A stretch of DNA of 64,000 bases, taken from Onchidella celtica (Eukaryota > Mollusca > Gastropoda > Systellommatophora > Onchidiidae). Below the pieces are notes generated by a model that worked only from the letters and a program-made list of their open reading frames with translations, was not told the origin of the DNA and did no database searches. Both the position numbers and the translations under genes were made by a program. Location: contig OZ007571.1 of the NCBI GenBank assembly GCA_963931925.1, positions 55,604,311 through 55,668,310 of the forward strand, written 5' to 3'. Positions within the stretch are counted from its first letter, which is position 1. Every line of letters begins with the position of its first letter. Positions 11,743 through 21,825 of this stretch are shown piece after piece.

Positions 11743-12438
11743 AATCTATTAGCAAATCTTAGCTGCGGCGTGGTTTTCTGGCGCACAAGCAAAGTAGGAT
11801 AGTAAGAAACTCGACACAGAAAAAGAATAACACATGACGCGCATCGGCGCATGTTTTTCTAAATATTATTTTCATTACTGGTGTTGTTGTTTTTTTAATT
11901 TGTGTATCTTTTAAAACACAAATGGATGACTGTATTATGGTGTTGAATGTACAGGCTGGCACGCAGACTCATAAGGTCCTCAGTTAGGCAGACATAATGT
12001 CCTGAACGTGAATCAGGCTGCCTGGAAAACAAAATACATGTACACTAACAGGCAGACAGTGGGGCAGAAACGCAGAACAGAAGTGAGGATAGGAGAAAGA
12101 CTTTCAAGAAAGGCAAAATACTGTACAAGGGCACCTGTCTACATAGACAGGCAGTTAGACAAAGGCCAGCTTGATTAGCTAACAAGCGGACGTTGCAGAG
12201 AGACAAACACATGTCTCAATGGACAGAGGCACAGACAGATAGGATGATATACTACCTCCCAATAAGTCTATACTATCTGCCATCAATGTTTATACTATCC
12301 CCTTCCCCCCAACCCTCAACAACATACATGTACTACATGTACATGCCATCAACGTTGTATTAGGCACCAATAGGACTATACCAACTAGATTACTACTACT
12401 GCAACTACAACTATTACCGCTGCTACTACTACTACTAC

Positions 12439-12468
12439 CACTATCTATCTATCTATTTATCTATCTAA

Positions 12469-12556
<88 letters not shown>

Positions 12557-12615
12557 ATATATAAAAAATCTATCTATCTTATCTGTCTGTCCGTCTATCT
12601 GTCTGTCTGTCTGTC
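12439..12615 (+). repeat. (CTAT)n microsatellite passing into (CTGT)n
   Basis: Long run of CTAT units, mostly uninterrupted from 12471 to about 12556, followed by CTGT units to about 12615. Confidence 0.95.
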
Positions 12616-12782
12616 TGCCTTTCTAGTTTGAGGGGTTTTGATTGGGATAATAAGTGATAATAATAATATCGATAAAATGATTATAATAATAATGATCATA
12701 GCAACAACAAGAACAGCAATAATAATAATGTACCGCGCCCCAAAACAAACGAAAACTTGGTATGAAGGGAAAGAATTCTTTA

Positions 12783-13071
12783 ATTGTTAAGGATAATTCT
12801 TGGTGGCCAAGTACAGTTTTACACTGAAAATCATCAAAATGTCTTCATTGAACCTCGTCGGCCAGGGGGCCGGTGTGGGCCATACAAAATTGTTGGTAGG
12901 CGACTGAGAAAGTGCCGATTGTATTGTATGAGTTATATCCCTTGTCATTGTTTACTTTCGCCCAGTAATAATTTTGTATGGCCTACTTTGGCCCTCTGGC
13001 CGACGGGGTTCGATGAAGAAATTTTAACGATAGTCAGTGTCAAAACTGTAGGCACTAGTTATCCCTCTTAA
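12783..13071. mobile_element. Fold-back (long-TIR) element about 325 bp upstream of gene 1 start
   Basis: The two halves are inverted copies of each other with arms of roughly 110-120 bp. Left arm blocks are 'tacagttttacactga', 'cttcattgaacctcgtcggc' and 'ggccatacaaaattgttgg'. They pair with the right-arm complements 'cagtgtcaaaactgta', 'gccgacggggttcgatgaag' and 'aataattttgtatggcc'. The loop is about 40 bp. This is the structure of a hairpin MITE; the family is unknown. It lies in the probable promoter side of the gene starting at 13397. Confidence 0.75.
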
Positions 13072-13396
13072 TTGATTCCCACAATGAAATACTCCAGCCA
13101 CTAATTTGTGTGTGTGTGCGTTTTTAAAGTAAAACTAGATGATGTACTCGGTACCCGGTATTACCCAGAATAAACCTGTGCTCCCACCCCCCCCCCCCCC
13201 AAATTTCAAATTTTTTGGTTCCTACAATCTTAGAGAACAGTGATTGGTATGGCAATTTCCATTGCAGTTCCTGATCTGTACACGACCATCGCACCAGCTC
13301 AGAGGGATAGGCCTACTGAAGACAGCTAGACATCGCCTATTGCAATAAAAACAAGTGAAAAACTATACTGGTCAGTGCCACGGGTCACCAAAAATA

Positions 13397-16300
13397 ATGT
13401 CGCTGGACTATCGGAAATCTACGTACAGACCTAAGAGACCAAACACTCGGAATATGTAAGTAGACAGTTGTGTTTTCATGTGTACGGGTTGGTTGGGGAA
13501 GGTTTGGATGTGAAACGATCAAATAAAAAATGAAACCAGCTTTGGATGTGAAACGATCAAATAAAAAATGAAACCAGCTTTGGATGTGAAACGATCAAAT
13601 AAAAAATGAAACCAGCTTTGGATGTGAAACGATCAAATAAAAAATGAAACCAGCTTTGGATGTGAAACGATCAAATACAAAATGAAACCAGCTTTGGATG
13701 TGAAACGATCAAATAAAAAATGAAACCAGCTTTGGATGTGAAACGATCAAATACAAAATGAAACCAGCTTTGGATCTGAAACGATCAAATAAAAAATGAA
13801 ACCAGCTTTGGATGTGAAACGATCAAATACAAAATGAAACCAGCTTTGGATGTGAAACGATCAAATAAAAAATGAAACCAGCTTTGGATGTGAAACGATC
13901 AAATACAAAATGAAACCAGCTTTGGATGTGAAACGATCAAATACAAAATGAAACCAGCTTTGGATGTGAAACGATCAAATAAAAAATGAAACCAGCTTTG
14001 GATGTGAAACGATCAAATAAAAAATGAAACCAGCTTTGGATGTGAAACGATCAAATAAAAAATGAAACCAGCTTTGGATGTGAAACGATCAAATAAAAAA
14101 TGAAACCAGCTTTGGATGTGAAACGATCAAATAAAAAATGAAACCAGCTTTGGATGTGAAACGATCAAATAAAAAATGAAACCAGCTTTGGATGTGAAAC
14201 GATCAAATAAAAAATGAAACCAGCTTTGGATGTGAAACGATCAAATAAAAAATGAAACCAGCTTTGGATGTGAAACGATCAAATAAAAAATGAAACCAGC
14301 TTTGGATGTGAAACGATCAAATAAAAAATGAAACCAGCTTTGGATGTGAAACGATTTTCTCTCTGTACCTTCACTGCACTAGTTGTTTTCTCTTTTTTTT
14401 GACCGAATTCTCATCAAACTTGCCAACCATCATCATTTCGCAGCAATAAAATCAGCACCACGACTGTAATTTCTCTAGTCGCGACTGTAGTTCTTGTTTG
14501 TTCTATCTCCATTTTCTGAAAAACTGGCAATCCTTTAGCATATTATGTGTTTTCATGCGTACGGAAACGCGAACGTCAAAAATCCATCAAGTACATGTAG
14601 TTGAAACAAAGAGTGTTTCCTGGTGTACAGAAACGGCAGGAAAAACGTTCTCTCTATTTCACTCCTTGAAGGGTGTTTGGCATTTCCCTTGCCGTTTCCG
14701 TGCTCATTGACAACCTAGCTTGCAGCTTTTTATTTCATCCCCTCTTCTTTCATTAACTCCTTGATCTCATGGTGCATTCCGACATTTTTACCGGGGTTTC
14801 ACCAAACTACGGCCCACGGGCCGGATCCGGCCCGCCATGGTATTTGATTTTGTTTGACAAAACCAGGGATATCTAGAGCAACGGGATGGACAATTGCTTA
14901 AATGCGGCCCGCGCTTGCAAGCCTGTCAGTTATCCGGCCCTCTGTGAAAACAGTTTGGTTTTTTTTTTATTTTTAGATTTGGAAGCTCAAAATGGTGAGG
15001 AAGTAGGTTTGTTGTTGTTGTTTCTTTATAAGAGTATTAATACATATATATAGGTAATTCTCACAGATATCCATTGGAAGCAACAGAGATACGAATCGAT
15101 TATGTCTTTTCTCCATAAGATTATAAACTAATCTTCATAAACTTCATCTTCCAGTAGCAAATGCATGTATGTCTAGGCTACCGGTGTTTCGAGCTGTTCA
15201 CATAAGCTTAGTGTAACCACCATATTATTTAATTATTTTCCAGCACCAGTTATGCCTCCATGTCCAAGTGGATAGAGAGACGGCATGAGGGTCTGCCAGT
15301 GCCAGTGCGAGGTGAACTGCCGAGATTGTTAGTGGAACGAGACAATCCTAGCCCCAAGTTCACCAAAAAGAGGCCCCTGATCAAACCTTCCCCTGCTGGT
15401 CTGCCCACTATGTATGACACCTATGTCAACGGGACTACTACGGAGGTGGTAAGTAACATCAATAGTATTTTTTTTTTTTTCATAAATTCTCCAACTAACA
15501 TCTCGCATGAAAGTTATACAGGCAATCTCTTAAATTTAAGTTTTCACTTCTTGTCGAATTTATGATCATGATAATGATGACAATTGTAGGCTTTCCGTAT
15601 TGTATGTACATGTATTGGTTGAAGCACATGTATTTAGAGCTGGTTTCATTATTTATCGTTTCATCATTATCGTTTCACATCCAAACCTTCAACAACCAAC
15701 TTGAAGTTACTGACAAGGTTTATAAAATATTAATATTAACTTACAGCGCATCATGTAACTGTATTCGGTTGGTGTTGTTTGTTGTTTTTTGTTGTTGTTG
15801 TTTTTTCCGTGTTTTGTCACTTTAATTCACTTTGGCTCCTGTGACACTGACAGCAACCTGTTACACTGATGACTACATGTAAGATTTATGAGTTCCTTCA
15901 AATATTTTTTTCACACATTTAATGACTGGGTAGAAGTCCAGATGGTAGAGCATGGTGCATGTAACATATGTGTATGTGAAAGGCCGCAGTTTTAATTCCT
16001 GGATCAATAGAATGCAAATGTAAATTAAATACATCAATCTTTCTCTAATTTTATTCCAATGTGTTGTTGTCGTTGTTGTTTTTATTCTTTTATAAATTCT
16101 CTGACTAGAAAACTACATGTACATGAATTCTGTTTATCTCACAATTCGATGAAAGATTGAGGATGACGAAGATGATAACATTTTATTTCCAGCTGGATGA
16201 AGATCTGCCTGTCCATCTCCGCTACAGCAACCACTGCGGTTATGATGATTTCCACAAGGCCTTCCGAGCTGTCGGTGACAAGTTCCCATCCCTTAGCTTT

Positions 16301-19300
16301 CCTTACTTTGGCCCTCCCAGGTCAGAAAACAATTCAACATTTTTTTCCCACTTTCTCTCTGTCCCTCCGCTGCACTGGTTGGGAATTGTTTTCTCTGCTC
16401 CAGACTGAATTCTCATCAAACTTGCCAACCATCATCATTTCGCAGCAACAAAATCATCATCACGACTGCAATTTCTCTAGTCGCGACTGTAGTTCTTGTT
16501 TGTTCTGTCTCCATTTTCTGAAAAACTGGAAATCTTTTAGGATATTATTTACAGGAGATAAAACAAATTTAATTGCACAGTTTGATGTTTTTTTAAAATG
16601 GGTCCTGGTGCTTAGCAAGGTGTTTCACAGTTCCGAGTTATTCTAACTCCTTATCATTATTCTAAAGCCGCAAACGTTTAACGTTGAAGATCTCAGTTGT
16701 GCAAAAAGTGGAGTTGGAACAAACAAGAATTACTTACGGTCGCGGAGTGCGTAGAACAAGCTGCTTGGGTAAGAGAAAGTTTAAAGTTGAGACAGACTTG
16801 TCTGACGTTACAGTAAATGGCGCAGCCAGTATCCCTATGTTAATCTGGTATAGATTTGTATGATTTCCGTTAGAGTTAGGATTACAGTAGGGGCGGATTT
16901 CCTACATCAAACCAACGGCAGTGGAATGTTAGATCAGCGCTTCTACATCGGAACGATATCACTCCTATGAGTGAGCAAACCTGAAGATAATCCTACGCGT
17001 CTGATTGACGAAGGACTACTCTCGGAGGGAAACGCATAATATTTTATTATACTACTAGCTGAGTTGCCCGGCCCTGCCCGGGATAAATCGATTTATTAGT
17101 TTTTAAGTTCTGGGTGATTATTATGGACCTGCTTCATTTTGCCTGTTCCTTTAGCTTTATTTTATTTTTGTCTGTTTGTTTGTTTTTAGATAAGTTTTAC
17201 TGCTCTCCCTTTGCGCGTTGACATCCTGCGCATCCCGTCAGCATCCGTCAAATGGCAATGATGTGCATACGGGTTAGTTTGTTTGTTAGTGAACACATCG
17301 CAGGAAGTGATAACGTCATGTGTAGGTGGAAGTGGGCTATTATTAGAAACATACATCACTATCTTATTGATCGTAAATTTCGGATCAAACGCTCTCGTGA
17401 ATTTAGTCTTTAATTATAATCGCATTTACCGAGTAACTCAGAAATAACAAACGGTTTTGTTTGTGTATAGCGATAGGAACAATGTTCGCTATCCCATAAT
17501 TCTTTGTGCCAAATTTCAGGTCGGTGCGTTGTGTAGTTTCCGAGTCCATAGGACTATTATGGGTTTTGTTGTAGCTTTATTATATAACTAGCTGAGTTGC
17601 CCGGCCCTGCCCGGGATAAATCGAGTTATTAGTTTCAGTTGTGGGTGATTATTATGGACCTGCTTCATTTTGCCCGTTCCTTTAGCTTTATTTTATTTTT
17701 GTTTGTTCGTTTGTTTTTAGATAAGTTTTACTGCTCTCCTTTTGCGCGTTGACGTCCTGCGCATCCCGTCAGCATCCGTCAAATGGCTATGATTTGCGCA
17801 CGGGTTAGTTTGTTTGTTAGTGAACACATCGCAGGAAGTGATAACGTCATGTGTAGGCGGAAGTGGGCTATTATTAGAAACATACATCACTATCTTATTG
17901 ATCGTAAATTTCGGATCAAACGCTCTCGTGAATTTAGTCTTTAATTATAATCGCATTTACCGAGTAACTCAGAAATAACAAACGGTTTTGTTTGTGTATA
18001 GCGATACGAACAATGTTCGCTATCCCATGATTCTTTGTGCCAAATTTCAGGTCGGTGCGTTGTGTAGTTTCCGAGTCCATAGGACTATTAGGGGTTTTGT
18101 TGTAGCTTTATTATATAGATAGATATATAGATATAGATATAGATATAAAGATAGAAGATACATGTACTTGTATGTAATAGCCTATACATGTAGCTATCTG
18201 ATCTTAGGTGGAGTAGAAGTTGCTGCCCTTCAGTCAGTATGCTGTACAGATATAGCAAGTGTTTCTGACTGTTGATATTACATAAGCCTACGTGTATATA
18301 ATATGTAATCTCAGCCAGTATGATGCAATAATGTAGCATCTCGTCAATTAGAGAGTCAAGTAGTGTCTTGAGTTGAGAGGTAATTACGCAAACTTAATTG
18401 TCAACTTGAATGTTGCACAATAATTGTTGGTCCAGCCTTGCTATTGCTACTTTCCTTTACCAGTACATGTACATGTATTTTCTTAACCCACACACAGATG
18501 GACTGTAAGTTTGAATCTCTTCCCAGGTTACGACATGGTAGACAATGGGGCAGCTGGAGACATGTCAAGGAAGTCTTGCAGGCTGGGGGAAACAGAATCG
18601 TCTTTGTGGATGGTAAGCATAACATGTTTGGTCTTAGACACCTGAGCTCAGAGCCGTCTTAACGTACGGGCACACTGGACAGTGTTGCCCAGGTGCCCCA
18701 CGCACGCAAGTTTCTGAGTACAGTGTAGTTGCGTAGGGAGAGGGCCGCAGCCTATTGCTTTGTCCAGGGGCCCATAACGCTGTTTAAGATGGCCCTGACT
18801 GGGCTTTCTTAAATCTTGTGACAGACATTTTAAGAAGTCACTGCTAGGGCCCTACGTATTTTGTGACAGTATATGAAATTATAATTTTCAAAAAGATTAG
18901 AAATTAACGAATTTTGAAGTCCACGGAAAAGATTAGAGAAGACTAAGAAATCCACAAATATGACTGAGCCACTAAAAGGTACGCCATCAGTTAAATTTTT
19001 TTAGCATGGAAATCAGAAAGCTTTGTAGGCCGGGGGTGGGGGGGGGGGATATAAATGGAAGTCAGAAACCATTACATGTATGTACATGTATTACCGAAGC
19101 CATGGACATCAAAAGTGTGTGGGTAGGAGCTTCGGTGATTGCCTTATTTCTTGTGTATTTGACAGGCCAGGTGTCATCTGATGATCTGATGAAGATAGAT
19201 CAAATTCCAGGAGGGCATCTAATCTTGCCTGCTGTCGACAATAGTAGAGGCACCCCTAGCCCAAGGCTTATCCAGCAGCTGAATCGACTCAGTGAGAACA

Positions 19301-19620
19301 GTGTTGCCATCAGCAAAGATAGACCACAGCAGCAGGTTCCATGTAAGCCATGGTGTGATTAATTATTAACGTTATTCCACGTATGTTATAAATTGATCTG
19401 TTATCTTGGGCTAGTAGTAGTACATGTACATGTACTAGTGGCTGTGCGCTGGAATATACATACAATATTTATCTCAATCTATTGATGAGTCCTTGTTTTG
19501 ACTATAAGTTACATACAGTACATGTAATTTAGTTCCTTTTTTTTTTTTTCAGTGGCAAGATATGACGAACTGGATGCCATGAAAGGAGTGGAAAAGGACA
19601 ATTGGCACATCATGCGCTAA
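13397..19620 (+). CDS. Uncharacterised 240-residue protein, six exons
   Basis: Coding exons, joined by GT-AG introns with consistent phases: 13397-13455, 15244-15448, 16193-16320, 18527-18612, 19166-19342, 19553-19620 (723 nt, ending TAA). The protein starts MSLDYRKSTYRPKRPNTRN and continues TSYASMSKWIERRHEGLPVP. It then has a YSNHCGYDDFHKAFRAV segment (about 100-116), a Trp/Arg-rich LRHGRQWGSWRHVKEVL segment (132-148), and ends DNWHIMR. There is no signal peptide, membrane segment or enzyme motif; it is basic and rich in Pro, Tyr and Arg. Such short proteins include axonemal and sperm microtubule inner proteins, so SPMIP8/TEPP-like is a guess only. Exon 4 could also be entered at 18498 in another frame, but only the 18527 acceptor keeps a protein-like reading through exon 5. 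Introns 1 and 3 hold repeats. Confidence 0.82.
13503..14355 (+). repeat. 38-bp minisatellite, about 22.4 copies, intron 1 of gene 1
   Basis: The unit starts TTTGGATGTGAAACGATCAA and recurs every 38 bp from 13503 to 14339, 22 full units plus a 17-bp partial. Units are almost identical. The main variant is A or C at one position (ataAaaaatg versus ataCaaaatg). C units are numbers 5, 7, 9, 11 and 12, so A and C units alternate in the middle of the array. Unit 8 alone has TTTGGATCTG. There are no spacers, so this is not a CRISPR array. The array begins 47 bp after the exon 1 donor. Confidence 0.97.
14356..14700 (+). repeat. Dispersed repeat R2, copy 1 (intron 1 of gene 1)
   Basis: About 190 bp from 'tttctctctgtaccttc' through 'ttgccaaccatcatcatttc', 'ctctagtcgcgactgtag' and 'tttctgaaaaactgg' match 16348-16540. 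The part after about 14550 diverges and contains a small hairpin around 'cagaaacggca / tgccgtttccg'. Family unknown. Confidence 0.75.
14793..14958. mobile_element. Degraded hAT-like element with GGGCCGGATCCGGCCCG interior
   Basis: The left part 'caccaaactacggcccac' and right part 'ggccctctgtgaaaacagtttgg' are imperfect inverted repeats. The GGGCCGGATCCGGCCCG core and 'gcggcccgcgc' are typical of non-autonomous hAT elements with CAAACT..GGCCC ends. Lies in intron 1 of gene 1. Confidence 0.55.
15638..15695 (-). repeat. Single inverted copy of the minisatellite unit and its flank
   Basis: The reverse complement reads 'ggttgttgaaggtttggatgtgaaacgat..' and later 'aataatgaaaccagct'. This matches the sequence at 13486-13542, the first unit of the 38-bp array plus its upstream flank 'ggttggggaagg'. 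It has an extra 'aatgatgaaacgat' step inside. It lies in intron 2 of gene 1, about 1.3 kb beyond the array. Confidence 0.75.
16345..16745 (+). repeat. Dispersed repeat R2, copy 2 (intron 3 of gene 1)
   Basis: Begins 25 bp after the exon 3 donor. The first 200 bp match 14356-14550. The part 16600-16745 ('gtttcacagttccgagtt', 'taaagccgcaaacg', 'gttgaagatctcag', 'acaaacaagaatta') matches 54287-54402. It therefore bridges copies 1 and 3 of the family. Confidence 0.75.
16823..17022. mobile_element. CCAGCCAGCATCC MITE, copy at 16.8 kb (inverted)
   Basis: Starts CAGCCAGTATCCCTATG. Family blocks appear in reverse complement: 'ggattacagtaggggcgga', 'tcctacatcaaaccaa', 'ggaacgatatcactcctatg'. The right end is eroded. 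Lies in intron 3 of gene 1. Confidence 0.65.
17054..18153 (+). mobile_element. Tandem pair of 533-bp LINE-3'-end-like units
   Basis: Unit 1 (17054-17586) and unit 2 (17587 to about 18117) both start ACTAGCTGAGTTGCCCGGCC and both end 'gttgtagctttattatata'. They differ by only scattered changes. Unit 2 alone runs into an (ATAGAT)n-like tail at 18114-18153. The ACTAGCTG..GCCCGG start and the tetra/hexanucleotide tail resemble non-autonomous pieces or 3' ends of RTE-type LINEs in invertebrates. No reverse transcriptase frame is present. Lies in intron 3 of gene 1. Confidence 0.75.
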
Positions 19621-19962
19621 TATCAAGATCTGTAAAAGAATTTTGAGGATGTATTCTAAATTGGAAAGGCGAGGCTAGGGGTGGGGTCGGCGGATGTGGA
19701 AGCGGGAACATGCTGTTAATGTTATCCGGAGCTACACTCAGTAATTATACAATGCAGTATTACTTGGACAGTATTTTTACATTTTAATTTACATGCACAG
19801 TGTATACTGGATGTGTTTGTCTAGAAATACAGACATTTAATTCTACGTGCTGTATTACTTTTTGTACATTATGTACAGCTTGCACGTGGACGTGTGTGAA
19901 TACATGTATTTCTATATAATGGAAATGAATGATGAGCCTTATTAAGCAGTATTACAAGCACA

Positions 19963-20249
19963 TTGTCACTGCTCTATGCCTACGGTATTTATTATAAGTC
20001 ATTTTTGACACTTTTGAGATACATGTGTTAAGAGAAACTTGTTTCTTTTCCTGTCTCTTGGTGACTTATGCCAATACATACAATGATTCTATTGTATTAT
20101 AGTACATTTCCTATTGGGGAACCCGCACATGTACATGTATTTCTTTTTCTAAAATATCATCTGATGGCCCCCATGCTCAGAAATGCAATGAACCGTCAGT
20201 TGCCATTGGCATAAGTCTGACATATGCCATTATCGTAGAGCAGTGACAA
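19963..20249. mobile_element. MITE with TTGTCACTGCTCTA ends, copy 1
   Basis: TTGTCACTGCTCTATGCC at the left and GTAGAGCAGTGACAA at the right are inverted ends 287 bp apart. The interior contains 'gtcatttttgacacttttga' and 'aatgcaatgaaccgtcagtt'. Both phrases recur in the copy at 20779-21825. Superfamily not determined. It lies 343 bp after the stop of gene 1 and may be within its 3' UTR. Confidence 0.7.
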
Positions 20250-20727
20250 CTTTGTATACTGGTTATCTTATATGAGACTGTGTTTGAATGGAAATGAAGA
20301 CCTGTGTTTATGCTGATAGTATCACACTGTGCAGCATTCACCTCCTTAGTGTCTGAGCATGAGTACAGGGTGAATGGAATTGGAAACTATTGAGACTGAG
20401 AGAAACAGTGTGCTAGGTTGACTGACTTCTCATTATAGATTTCCGGCTCATTTTTATTATATACATCATTACATGTATGTAAAAACAAGCAATAGGACAC
20501 AGTGGCACTGGCAGTCTTGACCATTGTGGTGTTGATTCTTCTATGGCCCTGTGATTTTTATTGCGTTGTCAGTTTCTGTTTCTTAAAATTGTTGATTAAA
20601 ATTTTGTTCTTTTCCTTTGGGATATATGCAGTTGAATTTCAAATGCTGTTCAATTGTATCTACAGTCCTGCTTTACTCCATGTCCACTTTTGACAAATAT
20701 TGAGATAGGGCCATAACATAGCATAAT

Positions 20728-20733
20728 AATAAA
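20728..20733 (+). promoter_or_regulatory. Candidate poly(A) signal for gene 1
   Basis: AATAAA about 1.1 kb after the stop codon; a further AATAAA lies near 20759. No closer canonical signal was noticed. Weak without transcript data. Confidence 0.3.
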
Positions 20734-20778
20734 GTGTATTCTGTCATTCCTATAAAGTTAATAAAGGTATCTCTCCTA

Positions 20779-21825
20779 TTGTCACTACTCTGCACTAACG
20801 GCAATAGTCATTTTTGACACTTTTGATATAATAAGAAAAAAACTGTCATTTGGTCATTTATGAATGCCTTTGGGGGGGGGTCTGGCAAAAATGTGAGGAA
20901 GTGTGAGGAAGGGGGGGGGGGGGTCTCATGGAAAAGTGATATCACACCTTTTAGCCTACTTCAGTGTATTAGAAATAGATTGAAAACTAAGATTTTTTAA
21001 ACATTTCAAACTAACTTTCATTTGCTTTCGTGTAAGTATATCTAGAATCTAGGTTATTTGTGTAGTTGTTGTATGTCAATTTCCATTTGAATACCTACAG
21101 TACAGCTATTTCTTTTTCTTCTTTAATACATTCCATGCTCCCCATTGCCTACAAGTCTAGATTAGATCTAGATCTTTCCTTCCAGATTATCACAAATCTC
21201 TAGGCAATTAGAGAGTTCATATATATACTTATAGTTATATAGGCCTATAGACTACGGCAAAATCCTGTTGTATGTTGTGATTTCTTAGGAATTTGTTTTT
21301 AAAGATATAGATCTAGCAAAATGTCTAGGTAGTAGGTAGGCCCAAAAAAGTGTTGGCACTCTTAGTTTCTTTTACAACTAAATATAGTTGAAATCATGCG
21401 CGGGCCATTTGTATTAGATGAATAATTTTTTTGTATTTCTTGTATTTTGTCAGCTTTTGCCTATTGTCTCTAAATAAATTGTCTCAGCTATTTCTATGCC
21501 AAATATGCCCTTGTATCTTTAATTTATCAATGCATTTTGCTATTTCGAAGTAGTCTAACATTTAACGTATAATGTCTTATATATTGCCAAATGTGTGATA
21601 TCACAGGGGGGGGCGGGGGGGGGTCTGAAAATCCCCCCAAAAAGTGTGATATCATATTTGAACAGCCCCTTTGTGATTTGATTGGATTATTAAAAATTTC
21701 CTACTGGACATTTCTTTTTCTATCTTATCTGGTAGCCCTTGCCTCAGGAATGCAATGAACCGTCAGTTGCCTTTTGACACAAGTCTGATATGCATGTATA
21801 TGCTATTATCATGGAGCAGTAACAC
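20779..21825. mobile_element. MITE with TTGTCACTGCTCTA ends, copy 2, enlarged
   Basis: Starts TTGTCACTACTCTGCAC with 'gtcatttttgacacttttga' and ends 'gcaatgaaccgtcagttgcc ... atggagcagtaacac', as in copy 1. It is about 760 bp longer. The extra middle is bounded by two G-rich runs (about 20872-20926 and 21606-21624) next to 'gtgatatcacac / tgtgatatcaca' words, suggesting a nested insertion. Confidence 0.6.

Noticed and set aside
13503-14355. CRISPR-like array of regular repeats
   Set aside because: Units are contiguous with no variable spacers and the host is an animal; it is a minisatellite.
15935-16000. Possible tRNA-like SINE head
   Set aside because: TGGTAGAGCATGG and a weak box B are visible, but the spacing and the rest do not support a tRNA and no second copy was seen.
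18498-18612. Alternative exon 4 of gene 1 starting at 18498
   Set aside because: Phase-compatible with exon 3 but gives an unlikely reading and the wrong phase for exon 5; the 18527 acceptor gives a continuous protein.
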